Below are positions 1-8,224 of a stretch of DNA of 43,589 nt, piece after piece. The position numbers were made by a program, and so were the translations under genes. Origin of the DNA: Candidatus Cryptoclostridium obscurum (lineage in GTDB: Bacteria; Bacillota; Dehalobacteriia; UBA7702); NCBI GenBank assembly GCA_904420535.1, contig CAJFVQ010000012.1, positions 1 through 43,589 on the forward strand, given 5' to 3'. A model generated the notes under the pieces. That model saw only the letters and a program-made list of their open reading frames with translations. It did no database searches and had not been told where the DNA came from. Position 1 is the first letter of the stretch. Every line of letters begins with the position of its first letter.

Positions 1-915
1 ATTTACGGACCAATCTTTACCACGGTCTTCATGTATTTGTTTGTATTTATTCTTGGCCACAGAGAATCTGCCGGATCTCAAATCAAACTGCCCTTGGTTC
101 ACTGGTTGTTTCTGTTAATCATCCCCGTGGCTTCTTTTTATATGATTCTCATGATTTTGAGCTTGGACGTGTTGGACACAAGGAGTGTCGCTGTCTGCTG
201 TTTCTTGGCGCTTTTAATTAATCTGGCAGCCTTTTATCTCTACGATATGATTGTGGCTTACGCCTCCGGCAAAATCGAAAAACAACAAATTGAACAGGAA
301 AATGCTTATTACAGTCATCAGCTCGAAATTATGGATTCCTTTTTATCTACTATGAGAGGTTTTCGCCATGACCTCAAAAACCATGTCATCGCTATGGACG
401 TTTTCATTGCCAAAAAGCAATATCAAGAATTGGAAGTCTATTTTCATGAGACCTTTTCCTCTCGGTTCTTGGAAAATGAAGTAATTTTTAGCGGCAATAC
501 GACCATTGACAGCATTTTGAATTATAAATTTCACGAGGCAAAGAACAGGGGTATTCGTTTTGATATTCACTTGGCTATCCCCGAAAAGTTGGAAATTTCC
601 AACAGGGATTGCGTAATTATTTTAGGGAATCTGTTAGATAATGCCATCGAAGCCGCGGAAAAAGTACCGGAGCCACGCACCGTCGACCTTGATATCACCT
701 GGGAAAAGGGTTGCCTGTATATTACCGTTGTCAATCCTTATATCGGAGAAATGCACTTCAAGAACGGGTTGCCCGTAACCACCAAAGCCGATACCGCTTC
801 CCACGGCATCGGTCTGACCAATGTGAAAGAGGCTGTAGAGCGAAACCACGGTGCAATTCGTTTTGAAGACAAAGATCATATTTGTAAAACAGAAGTGGTT
901 CTCTTTCCGCAATGA
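1..915 (+). CDS. Sensor histidine kinase, GHKL type (5' end outside window)
   Basis: The frame is open from base 1, so the true start lies upstream; numbering here is from the first Met at 31. Hydrophobic segments cover about residues 22-45 and 52-76, followed by a short coiled linker. The phosphoacceptor region FRHDLKNH has its His at 113. A GHKL ATPase domain follows, with N-box NLLDNAIEAAE at 200-210 and G-box HGIGLTNVKEAVE at 258-270. This is the AgrC/NatK-like class of two-component kinases that usually sense peptides or envelope cues, with a LytTR-type response regulator nearby. The partner is not in the window and may lie upstream. Family is confident; the signal is unknown. Confidence 0.88.
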   Translation: MYGPIFTTVFMYLFVFILGHRESAGSQIKLPLVHWLFLLIIPVASFYMILMILSLDVLDTRSVAVCCFLALLINLAAFYLYDMIVAYASGKIEKQQIEQENAYYSHQLEIMDSFLSTMRGFRHDLKNHVIAMDVFIAKKQYQELEVYFHETFSSRFLENEVIFSGNTTIDSILNYKFHEAKNRGIRFDIHLAIPEKLEISNRDCVIILGNLLDNAIEAAEKVPEPRTVDLDITWEKGCLYITVVNPYIGEMHFKNGLPVTTKADTASHGIGLTNVKEAVERNHGAIRFEDKDHICKTEVVLFPQ

Positions 916-994
916 GTCCGATGTAATACAATCCGTCTGAAAGATGACGGCAAAGATGGAATCGCGTTTCCAAAGAACTTTTCCCAAAGAGACC

Positions 995-1021
995 AAAAAC
1001 CACCCGCATAGGGTGGTTTTT
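995..1021. terminator. Bidirectional intrinsic terminator
   Basis: Perfect 11-bp stem AAAAACCACCC (995-1005) and GGGTGGTTTTT (1011-1021) around a 5-base loop. It has T-rich tails on both strands and sits between the convergent kinase and amidohydrolase genes. Confidence 0.9.
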
Positions 1022-1034
1022 ATTTATTCGTTGA

Positions 1035-1877
1035 TTATGTGGGAAGTGTAAGGTTAAACTTGGGGCCAATGAGTTCTTTTAAAATGCGGTGTTCGTCCAG
1101 GGAACAGCGACCATGAGGGCAAATGCTGGTACCGCCGTCGCTACCGGCCAAAATTGTTACACCGATTTCCGCTGCCTTTTTTACCATGGCTTTATGATTT
1201 TGCACTACATTGGCAACAAGTTCTCGCTTCCATCCGGGGATCCAGACATCGTAAGTCAGAGCATTGTCAAAGGGGGCCAACGTCGGCGTCCAGGCGATGC
1301 CCTTTTTTTTCATCGCCCAAAGCAGGTCTTCCGTCATAAAATAACCATGTTCAATGGTGTCGGCCCCGGCGTCGATCACCGTAGCAATGGGGCCGGGGAA
1401 ATTGACATGGACCATCACCGTGAGACCGTTTTGATGCGCTGTTTCTACGATCAAAGCCAGCATTGCTTCGCTGAAAAAAGGCACTTCGTTTTGGGTGGCG
1501 CCGTTAACTTCCACAAGATCTGACTGCACAACCTTAAAAAGATCCACTCCCGATGCTAAAAGGAACTCCAACTCCCTTTTGAGATCGTCTATGGTGGCGA
1601 CAGCTTCCCCGAGATTTTTGCCGTAACAGCCTTGGCGCACCAGGGCCCTGCCGGGACTTTTTAAGGTGATCCCCAGTTTTGCGGCATCTTCACGCAGGCG
1701 AAATGCTTTCAGATTCCTGTCGCCGCCATCCCGGAGGAAGGTCACTCCCGCATCTTTGTACTGCAATAAGTTATTATAGGCATGGTCTAGATCCGTGCCT
1801 TGATATTTATCACTCCGCTGCTCTTTGCGAAAATTGCCATAGCCCAAATGGACATGGCAGTCTGCCAAATGTTTCAT
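1035..1877 (-). CDS. Amidohydrolase-superfamily metal-dependent hydrolase, minimal form
   Basis: A 280-residue protein with the amidohydrolase metal-site signatures in order: DCHVH (His8, His10), a possible carbamylated Lys115 in LFKVV, His157 in MVHVNF, His177 in IEHGY and Asp247 in AGSDGG. This resembles the imidazolonepropionase/prolidase-like branch, which cleaves cyclic amides or dipeptides. It starts directly at the first metal motif and stops soon after the last. The usual flanking beta-sandwich, and the C-terminal helices that often follow, are therefore missing, and the family norm is longer. The start is supported by GAGGTGAG just upstream. It is transcribed alone, and the substrate is unknown. 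Confidence 0.75.
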   Translation of the reverse strand: MKHLADCHVHLGYGNFRKEQRSDKYQGTDLDHAYNNLLQYKDAGVTFLRDGGDRNLKAFRLREDAAKLGITLKSPGRALVRQGCYGKNLGEAVATIDDLKRELEFLLASGVDLFKVVQSDLVEVNGATQNEVPFFSEAMLALIVETAHQNGLTVMVHVNFPGPIATVIDAGADTIEHGYFMTEDLLWAMKKKGIAWTPTLAPFDNALTYDVWIPGWKRELVANVVQNHKAMVKKAAEIGVTILAGSDGGTSICPHGRCSLDEHRILKELIGPKFNLTLPT

Positions 1878-1997
1878 GGTTTCTCACCTCACTTTAATGA
1901 TACCACAAACCATGAAAAGCACAACGTCATTCTTTGCCAAAACCGTGGAGAAAGATTCCCAATTTTCTGTAAAAGTTTGACTTTCGTAAGAAAATAC

Positions 1998-2026
1998 TTG
2001 TAATGCAAAAGGATAAATGGTATAAT
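1998..2026 (+). promoter_or_regulatory. Sigma-A promoter of the polysaccharide deacetylase
   Basis: TTGTAA (1998-2003), a 17-bp spacer and a perfect TATAAT (2021-2026), 57 bases before the start codon. Confidence 0.75.
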
Positions 2027-2082
2027 CAACAATTATTAAAGTACAGTTTGTTGTATAAAGTGCAGGAGGCCGGAAGCAGGCA

Positions 2083-3084
2083 ATGAGAAAAAACCAACAT
2101 AAAAAAGGAAATCGGTGGTTTATATTCTTTGCCGTTTTTTGTGTGGTCGCAACTATTGGGGTCGCTTTTGGCGTTTCTGAGAATTATGCTGTAGATGCCA
2201 ACGCTAAAATGGTGCGGACCATGACTTTGGGTGACGCGGGGGGAAGTCCTCTGCCCAATATCGTCTCTGAAGCTGTAAAGGAGATCGAGGCCTTAAATAG
2301 AAATACTGTATCCGTTCCCATTTTGTTATATCATTCAATTACGGAAGATCCCGCGGAGGTCACGCCGATCGTTGTCACGAAGGATACTTTCCGAGGACAT
2401 ATGCAGGCGCTTTATGACGCGGGATACCAAACGGTTTCTTATAGTGATTTATATGCCTTTGTGGAACAAAAGGCTGCCTTGCCGGAAAAACCCGTAATCA
2501 TTACTTTTGATGATGGCTACCAAAATAATTTGACTTTTGGAGCGCCGATTCTGAAAGACTATGGGTTCTGTGCACAAATCGCGGTCATTGGTTGTTCTTT
2601 GGGAAAATCCGTATATAAAGACACCGGCCGGGAAATCATACCGCACTTTTCCCTGCAGGAGGCAGAACCATGGATGGCCCATGGCACGATTCATTTAAAT
2701 TCCCATTCCTTTGATATGCATCAGGTAAAGGAGTTTGATGGCACGGATTGCCGCAAGGGTGTTTTGCCTTTTGAGGGTGAGAGTAAAGAGTCCTATGCTG
2801 CTGCGTTAAAAAAAGATTTTGAAACTTCTGTTGCGCTGATTGATGAGGATTCTGCTGAAAAAGGGATTTTGGTTTTTACTTATCCTTACGGACTTCACCA
2901 TCCTTGGTCAGAACAGATCCTTGGCGAACTTGGCGTCGTCGTTACCGTGGCGGCCAATCACGGTATTGCCCAACTTGCGCGAGGGGACCCCCAAAGCTTG
3001 AGAAAATTGCCTCGCGTAAATGTCACTGATGATATCACTCCGGAGCAATTATTGGAGATTATTGCTCCGGCTCTCGCGGAGTAA
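2083..3084 (+). CDS. Membrane-anchored polysaccharide deacetylase (NodB/CE4 family)
   Basis: A 333-residue protein with an uncleaved-looking membrane anchor at about residues 12-31 and an extracytoplasmic domain starting near VPILLYHS (78-85). The catalytic motif TFDDGYQN is at 141-148 and a metal-binding NSHSFDMH at 206-213, as in COG0726 deacetylases that remove N-acetyl groups from peptidoglycan or other surface glycans. A ribosome site AGGAGG lies about 14 bases upstream, a slightly long spacing. The gene has its own promoter and terminator, so it is monocistronic. Role in cell-wall modification is inferred from the family; the exact glycan cannot be told. Confidence 0.87.
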   Translation: MRKNQHKKGNRWFIFFAVFCVVATIGVAFGVSENYAVDANAKMVRTMTLGDAGGSPLPNIVSEAVKEIEALNRNTVSVPILLYHSITEDPAEVTPIVVTKDTFRGHMQALYDAGYQTVSYSDLYAFVEQKAALPEKPVIITFDDGYQNNLTFGAPILKDYGFCAQIAVIGCSLGKSVYKDTGREIIPHFSLQEAEPWMAHGTIHLNSHSFDMHQVKEFDGTDCRKGVLPFEGESKESYAAALKKDFETSVALIDEDSAEKGILVFTYPYGLHHPWSEQILGELGVVVTVAANHGIAQLARGDPQSLRKLPRVNVTDDITPEQLLEIIAPALAE

Positions 3085-3142
3085 ATATGTTTTCTGAAGG
3101 CATTTAAGTTCCGTTGATATTTACCATAATCGTGCTGATTAA

Positions 3143-3175
3143 AAAGGACGAAGATTGCGCAAATCTTCGTCCTTT
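3143..3175. terminator. Bidirectional intrinsic terminator
   Basis: A 14-bp perfect stem (3143-3156 with 3162-3175) around the loop GCGCA, between the convergent deacetylase and BCCT genes. The flanks are A-rich on the left and T-rich on the right, so it can serve both strands. Confidence 0.9.
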
Positions 3176-3189
3176 CTCTGATCGATTCA

Positions 3190-4719
3190 TTATTCTTGAT
3201 CCTGTTTTCCGTAAAGACCTTTCAGCGTGGAAGCCAAAAGAGCAATCATCAAAAACAGCAGAGGAAGGGAGGCCAAAACAGTCAGCATTCGGGCGCCATC
3301 AATGCCGGCGAAACTAATCATGACCCAGGCCATGGTGCCTATGGTAACGCCCCAAACGACCTTTAAAACCGTGGGAGGCTCCCCGTCTTCATGTTGGAAG
3401 CCTTTGGTGCTCATAATCGACGCCACCGAGGTCATGGAATCGGCCATGGTGACAAAGGAAATGACAATGACCACCAGGAACACGAAAACCAGGATCGTCC
3501 CAAGCGGTAGCTGTTGGAAGAAGGAGAATGCCGCGCTCTCCAGTCCCTTATCCTGGAAGACAGACCAAAGATCGAAGATATTTTCCAGCTGCATATGAAT
3601 GGCAGTACCGCCGAAAATTGTAAACCAAATGATACCGAAAATGGCTGGGGCCACCAAATTCACTAGCAAGAATTGCCGCACGGTTCTGCCGTAACAAAGG
3701 CGGGTGAGGAAAATCCCGATGACTGGGGCGTAAACGATCCACATGGCCCAATAAAAGATTGTCCACCAGCGGGACCAGTCTTCTCCATTGGCCGCTCCCA
3801 GATAAGTAGACTTTTGGAAGAACGTCGTAACCAGAGTACCCATGCTTTCGGTGCCGATTTTTAGAATATAGGCTGTGGGACCTACGATAAAAATAAAGGC
3901 GAGAACAATAATATAGATTTTTAAATTTTGGTCCGCAAGACATTTTAATCCTTTATCCAGACCGAGTTTGCTGGAAAAGGTAAAGGTAACTACGATAAAT
4001 ACGGCGATCAACGCCCAAACGAGCCTGGAAGGTTCTAACCCCGTGGAGAATTCAAGACCGCTGGCGATCTGCATCAAGCCTAAACCCATACCCGACGCCA
4101 TACCGCCCAGAAGAGCAAATAGCGAAAAAGCATCCGCTGCTTTGCCGATGGGGCCGTTGCATTTGTCGCCAATGAGGAAATAGAGTCCCGAACCAATGGA
4201 CATTTTTTGATGGTAATTGTATACTGCCAGGGCAATGGGGATCGTAGCCAGGGTATAAAGAGCATAAGGAGTGAATGACCAGTGGAAATATACTTGAGAC
4301 ATGGAAAACAGCACTGCTTCGGAACTAAAGGGTTCGATGCCGTTATTGGGTTCCGCCAAAAATTGAATGGGTTCCGCCACACCCCAAAATACAATGCCAA
4401 TGGCAATGCCTCCACAGAGACTCATAGCAAACCACTGAAATGTTGTAAACTTGGGTTTCGCGTCTTTGCCGCCGAACTTGATGCTTCCCGCTTTGGAAAA
4501 TAAAATGAATGCCGCTACCGCAACGAAAGCAAGCCCCACCAGAAGATAAAGCCAGTCTAACCAATGACTGACCCAAAGGTAGCCCTGGTTCATTGCAGTG
4601 GCGAAGGCATCCTGGTTAAGGAAACTGAGAGCAATGCAGAGTACCATCACCAGAAAGGGCGGCCAAAATACCCAGTTGTTTAGAAAATGCCGTCTCTTTT
4701 TTTCATCCAATTGTTTCAT
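3190..4719 (-). CDS. BCCT family transporter (betaine/carnitine/choline type)
   Basis: A 509-residue integral membrane protein with about 12 hydrophobic helices. The BCCT signature regions are visible: WFAMSLCGGIAIGIVFWGVAEP in TM3 and the tryptophan-rich segment WTIFYWAMWIVYAPVIGIF. The family imports quaternary ammonium compounds such as glycine betaine, choline or carnitine. The start at 4719 (MKQLDEKKRR) is chosen because AAGGAGAG lies directly upstream; an in-frame Met at 4773 has no ribosome site. A sigma-54 promoter lies about 50 bases upstream. It is adjacent to and co-oriented with the MttB-1 gene but separated from it by a terminator, so it is a separately promoted member of the same regulon and probably imports the MttB substrate. 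Confidence 0.92.
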   Translation of the reverse strand: MKQLDEKKRRHFLNNWVFWPPFLVMVLCIALSFLNQDAFATAMNQGYLWVSHWLDWLYLLVGLAFVAVAAFILFSKAGSIKFGGKDAKPKFTTFQWFAMSLCGGIAIGIVFWGVAEPIQFLAEPNNGIEPFSSEAVLFSMSQVYFHWSFTPYALYTLATIPIALAVYNYHQKMSIGSGLYFLIGDKCNGPIGKAADAFSLFALLGGMASGMGLGLMQIASGLEFSTGLEPSRLVWALIAVFIVVTFTFSSKLGLDKGLKCLADQNLKIYIIVLAFIFIVGPTAYILKIGTESMGTLVTTFFQKSTYLGAANGEDWSRWWTIFYWAMWIVYAPVIGIFLTRLCYGRTVRQFLLVNLVAPAIFGIIWFTIFGGTAIHMQLENIFDLWSVFQDKGLESAAFSFFQQLPLGTILVFVFLVVIVISFVTMADSMTSVASIMSTKGFQHEDGEPPTVLKVVWGVTIGTMAWVMISFAGIDGARMLTVLASLPLLFLMIALLASTLKGLYGKQDQE

Positions 4720-4768
4720 TGTCCATCTCTCCTTTGTTTGATATTTTTCTCCTACTGTAATATTTTGT

Positions 4769-4784
4769 TGCAAATTTTATGCCA
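4769..4784 (-). promoter_or_regulatory. Sigma-54 (-24/-12) promoter of the BCCT gene
   Basis: On the minus strand TGGCATAAAATTTGCA matches the -24/-12 consensus (TGGCA ... TTGCA) with the invariant GG and GC exactly spaced. The predicted transcription start is near 4757, giving a leader of about 40 bases. Confidence 0.8.
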
Positions 4785-4850
4785 AAGGTGCAATTTTTCT
4801 TGCTCATTGATTCCTGGTGACTCAAAGACTGTGGAGCGCGGGAGTTCGGC

Positions 4851-4883
4851 GCAAAAAAGAGGATGCGCATTTTGCGCATCCTC
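4851..4883 (-). terminator. Intrinsic terminator of the MttB-1 gene
   Basis: An 11-bp perfect stem GAGGATGCGCA (4859-4869) with TGCGCATCCTC (4873-4883). On the minus strand it is followed by a run of six T (4853-4858). It separates MttB-1 from the BCCT promoter. Confidence 0.88.
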
Positions 4884-4899
4884 CCGGCAATCGAAGCCT

Positions 4900-6321
4900 T
4901 TATTTTAGCAGTTCTTCTTCCCGCTGGACAATGGCGTCTAATTTTGCGAGAATTTCTTCGGAAAGGGGTTCGGGTTGATGATTATCGAGAATTTCTACAA
5001 GTTTTTCGGCGACGACTTGTTTCATGTCCTTTGCGCCGTCGGCTTCCCATTCCTCATAAGAGCGGCGTTCACTGAGGGTTGGAGACCAAATTTCATCACG
5101 GAAATGACGGAAGGTGTGTTCTTCTCCCAGGAAATTGCCATTGGGCCCCACTTCTTTGATGGTTTCATAAGCCAAGTGTTCTGCGTCAACGTCAATACCG
5201 CGGAAGAGACGGCGGGCATGGCTGATGACTTCATCCGTAAAGACCAACTGATGACAGGAACCGGTCAAAGCGTAATCCATGAACCCTACGTCGTGAATGA
5301 GGTTGCTGCCGGTGGCGCCGCTGATAAATACCTGCATTGCAGTTTCCATTCCGGCTTGGGCGTCAACGGTTTTGCAATCCGGGGAGCCTGCCAGACCAAA
5401 GGAGGGGACGCCGAGGTAGCGCCATAATTCACCGGAACAGCCGTGGATCAGGATACTTTCCGGGGATCCGTAAGGTGTTTTCATATGTTTCATATCCATG
5501 GGATTTCCGGCGCAACCGGCGATAAAAGGAGCACCGGGTTGGACCAACTGGCTCACCACCAGACCGGTGAGACATTCGGCAGTCCCTACGGACATGGCTC
5601 CCGACAAAGTCACGGGAGCGGTGGCGCCCATCAACATTCCAGGCGTGTAAATGCAGGGAATTTTATTTTTAGCCAGGATCATTACTTTGTCCAAAGCTTC
5701 TTTGCAATGGCTCAAAGGCGTGGTGGGTTCTGCGTAAACAATGAGGAAAGGTTTTTCCTGCAATGCTTCAAGACTCCCTTTGACCGCCGCCGCCATTTCA
5801 ATGATGGCTTCGGTATTGTGGCCGTTAAATGCCCAAGTGGCAATAGGTTTTGTGCTGTTTCTCACCATGGCGTCCATTTCATGAACGTCGGCAAGGCCGC
5901 GGGTCTGGTCCTGGATCATGACCAGGGACATCACATAGTCGATGTTGGGCAAAGCATCGGAGACCAAAGCGGCTTCGGCGGCATCGGATTTCTGGGATAA
6001 TCTCCGTTCTCCGGTGCGAGAATCCATGAAATTGGGGCAGGTGGGGCCTGCGCCATAATAACTGTTTTTGCCGCCAAGATCCATGGCTTCGTTGCCGTTG
6101 CGGTCGTAAATTTTGATGTAAGCGGGAACCGTTTCCAATGCTTTGGCCACAACGGTGCGGGGAATGGTCACTCTGGTGCCTTCTACGGTGCATCCTGCAT
6201 CTTGTAAAAGATTCCGAGCTTCTTCATTGTTGACTTCGACGCCAATGGTTTCCAGAATATGATAACTGGCATCGACGATTTCTTGTAATTTTGCATCGTC
6301 CAAAATCCTAAATTCAATCAT
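4900..6321 (-). CDS. MttB-family (COG5598) corrinoid-dependent-type methyltransferase, paralogue 1
   Basis: A 473-residue protein that aligns by eye along its length with the second MttB protein in the window, sharing blocks such as LPNIDYVMSLVM, DAMVRNSTKPI and EEHTF-FR-DIW. The family transfers a methyl group from trimethylamine, glycine betaine or another quaternary amine to a corrinoid protein. The frame runs through with no in-frame amber codon, so it belongs to the non-pyrrolysine branch typified by MtgB. Start 6321 (MIEFRIL) has GGAGGT five bases upstream; the Met at 6333 would overlap that site. A sigma-54 promoter drives it, divergent from a sigma-54 activator. The exact substrate is not readable. 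Confidence 0.9.
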   Translation of the reverse strand: MIEFRILDDAKLQEIVDASYHILETIGVEVNNEEARNLLQDAGCTVEGTRVTIPRTVVAKALETVPAYIKIYDRNGNEAMDLGGKNSYYGAGPTCPNFMDSRTGERRLSQKSDAAEAALVSDALPNIDYVMSLVMIQDQTRGLADVHEMDAMVRNSTKPIATWAFNGHNTEAIIEMAAAVKGSLEALQEKPFLIVYAEPTTPLSHCKEALDKVMILAKNKIPCIYTPGMLMGATAPVTLSGAMSVGTAECLTGLVVSQLVQPGAPFIAGCAGNPMDMKHMKTPYGSPESILIHGCSGELWRYLGVPSFGLAGSPDCKTVDAQAGMETAMQVFISGATGSNLIHDVGFMDYALTGSCHQLVFTDEVISHARRLFRGIDVDAEHLAYETIKEVGPNGNFLGEEHTFRHFRDEIWSPTLSERRSYEEWEADGAKDMKQVVAEKLVEILDNHQPEPLSEEILAKLDAIVQREEELLK

Positions 6322-6385
6322 AATGACCTCCATGAATGTTTAATATTTTTCCTTCGTTGTGAATGTCGTGAACACTTATTGATAT

Positions 6386-6401
6386 TGCAAGGGACGTGCC
6401 A
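6386..6401 (-). promoter_or_regulatory. Sigma-54 (-24/-12) promoter of MttB-1
   Basis: On the minus strand TGGCACGTCCCTTGCA is a full match to the consensus TGGCACG-N4-TTGCA. The predicted start is near 6374, about 53 bases before the start codon. Confidence 0.92.
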
Positions 6402-6525
6402 AACAGACCAACGAAGAAAAATATTCTGTATACTGGACTTTCCCATGTGTATAAGCTATAATAAAAGCAGATTTCTGTCTTGGTGCGAATTTTGTCCGTG
6501 AAATATTTTTAAAAAATTTTAAACC

Positions 6526-6554
6526 GTAACTTTTATTACCGTAATAAAAGTTAC
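6526..6554. promoter_or_regulatory. 29-bp perfect palindrome, candidate enhancer site
   Basis: GTAACTTTTATTAC (6526-6539), one central C, then its exact reverse complement (6541-6554). It lies about 150 bp upstream of the predicted MttB-1 transcription start, the usual distance for an enhancer-binding-protein site. It is also 49 bp before the divergent activator gene, so autoregulation is possible. No T-run follows closely, which argues against a terminator. Confidence 0.65.
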
Positions 6555-6602
6555 TCTTATATGTAAAATAGTAACATTGGTTGCGATATAAAGGGGGCTG
6601 TG

Positions 6603-8105
6603 ATGAAACTTCAACTTTCATTGGAAATCTTGTTAAGGGTGTTAGATTATCTCAACGAAGCCGTTTATATCGTAGATCAGGACGGCATTGTGATTTATGT
6701 AAACCGTGCGGCGGCTCGTCTGGAACAGTTGGATCAAGAGGAAATGATTGGCAAGACCGTTCAGGAAATTTACGGATATACGGAGCTGAGGGAGGAGAAA
6801 AACGCCCCCTCTCTTAACGTGTTAAAAACCGGTATCCCCCAGGTGGATGAAAATATCGAGTGGTTTACCAAGGCGGGAAAAAACGTCAATGCCATCACCA
6901 GCAGTTATCCTTTATTGGATCAGGAAGATATTATTGGTGTATTTTCTGTTTCCGAAAACATTGAGGAATTGCGGACGCGGCTGAAAAGTGTCGGTGCCTT
7001 TGAGAGGAAAAACACCTACCGTTTGCGGAAAAAGCTTATGCGTAACGGTACGATCTATATCTTTGATGACATCATCGGCAAAAGCGAGGTCATGCAGGAG
7101 GCCATCGCCTTATCCAAACGGTTTGCCATCAAAAAAATGCCGGTGATGATCTATGGGGAAACCGGCACGGGAAAAGAGATGTTTGCCCAGAGCATTCACA
7201 ATGCTAGCCCTTATATGAACGGCAATTTTGTGGCGGTGAACTGTGCCGCCATTCCCGACAATCTTTTAGAAAGCACCTTGTTTGGTACGGTAAAGGGGGC
7301 CTTCACCGGCGCCATGGATAGCCCTGGTCTCTTTGAAAAAGCAGAGAACGGCTCTATCTTTCTGGATGAAATCAATTCCATGCCCATTGCCCTTCAGGCG
7401 AAACTCCTTCGGGCACTTCAGGAAAAAGAGGTACGGCGCATTGGAGACACCAAAAACCGCAAGATCAATTGTCGCATTTTAAGTGCTGCCAATAAAGTCC
7501 CCATGGAGGCCATCCGCAGTGGAGAAATGCGGGAGGATCTATTTTATCGCCTTTCTACGGGATTGGTATCCGTACCGCCTTTGCGGGAGCGCGGTCATGA
7601 TCTGGATCTTTTGGTTCGCCGTTTTATGGAAAAAAGTAATGAAGAATTGAATATCTCCGTGGAGCGGGTGTCTTCATCCCTTTCTTCGCTGCTTCACTCC
7701 TATTATTGGCCGGGGAATATTCGCGAATTGGCCAATACGGTGGAAAGTGCCATGAATATGACCCAGGACGGTGAAGATACCCTGGACGTTCATCATCTTC
7801 CCTCTTATTTGAAAAACCATTTTAAAAAGGAAATTTCCGCTATGCCCAATGCTATGCAGGTGTTTTCCCATCCCAATCACACCATGAAACTATACGATAA
7901 TTACCCTGTGATGGACTTTCATAGTGATCTCAGTACCATGGTGGGGCAATATGAAAAAAATATTCTGGAGATTGCTTTGGCCAGTACCGGCGGGAACCTT
8001 ACTCGCTGCGGGGAAAAGTTGGGCATCACCCGCCAGGGGTTGATGAAAAAGGTGCAAAAATATCATATTGACCTGGCCCCTTACAAACGGCGGAGGCAAA
8101 CCTGA
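6603..8105 (+). CDS. Sigma-54-dependent transcriptional regulator (PAS, AAA+, Fis-type HTH), copy 1
   Basis: A 500-residue enhancer-binding protein. An N-terminal PAS domain covers about 10-120 (LNEAVYIVDQDG). The central AAA+ domain has Walker A GETGTGKE at 185-192, the sigma-54 contact loop GAFTGA at 232-237, Walker B IFLDEIN at 252-258 and WPGNIREL at 369-376. The C-terminal helix-turn-helix is about 455-490. No receiver domain is present, so it probably binds a small ligand. ATG 6603 follows AAGGGGG by five bases; GTG 6600 is a possible alternative. It is divergent from MttB-1, whose promoter is sigma-54 type, so it is the likely activator of MttB-1 and perhaps the BCCT gene. Confidence 0.92.
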   Translation: MKLQLSLEILLRVLDYLNEAVYIVDQDGIVIYVNRAAARLEQLDQEEMIGKTVQEIYGYTELREEKNAPSLNVLKTGIPQVDENIEWFTKAGKNVNAITSSYPLLDQEDIIGVFSVSENIEELRTRLKSVGAFERKNTYRLRKKLMRNGTIYIFDDIIGKSEVMQEAIALSKRFAIKKMPVMIYGETGTGKEMFAQSIHNASPYMNGNFVAVNCAAIPDNLLESTLFGTVKGAFTGAMDSPGLFEKAENGSIFLDEINSMPIALQAKLLRALQEKEVRRIGDTKNRKINCRILSAANKVPMEAIRSGEMREDLFYRLSTGLVSVPPLRERGHDLDLLVRRFMEKSNEELNISVERVSSSLSSLLHSYYWPGNIRELANTVESAMNMTQDGEDTLDVHHLPSYLKNHFKKEISAMPNAMQVFSHPNHTMKLYDNYPVMDFHSDLSTMVGQYEKNILEIALASTGGNLTRCGEKLGITRQGLMKKVQKYHIDLAPYKRRRQT

Positions 8106-8224
8106 TTGCGGCAAAGGATTTAGACACGAGCACTTCATTGATTGCGGGGAAATCAGCCTCGAGAATTATTTGTTATGGATCACCGATGATGGAATGAATG
8201 CCAAAAAAAACGGAGTTATCAATT

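Noticed and set aside
4900-6321. Possible pyrrolysine-containing MttB
   Set aside because: The frame is continuous with no in-frame TAG in either MttB gene, so these are non-pyrrolysine homologues.
6526-6554. Palindrome read as a terminator of the upstream region
   Set aside because: The stem is A/T-rich, lacks a following T run on either strand, and lies between divergent promoters where no transcript needs ending.
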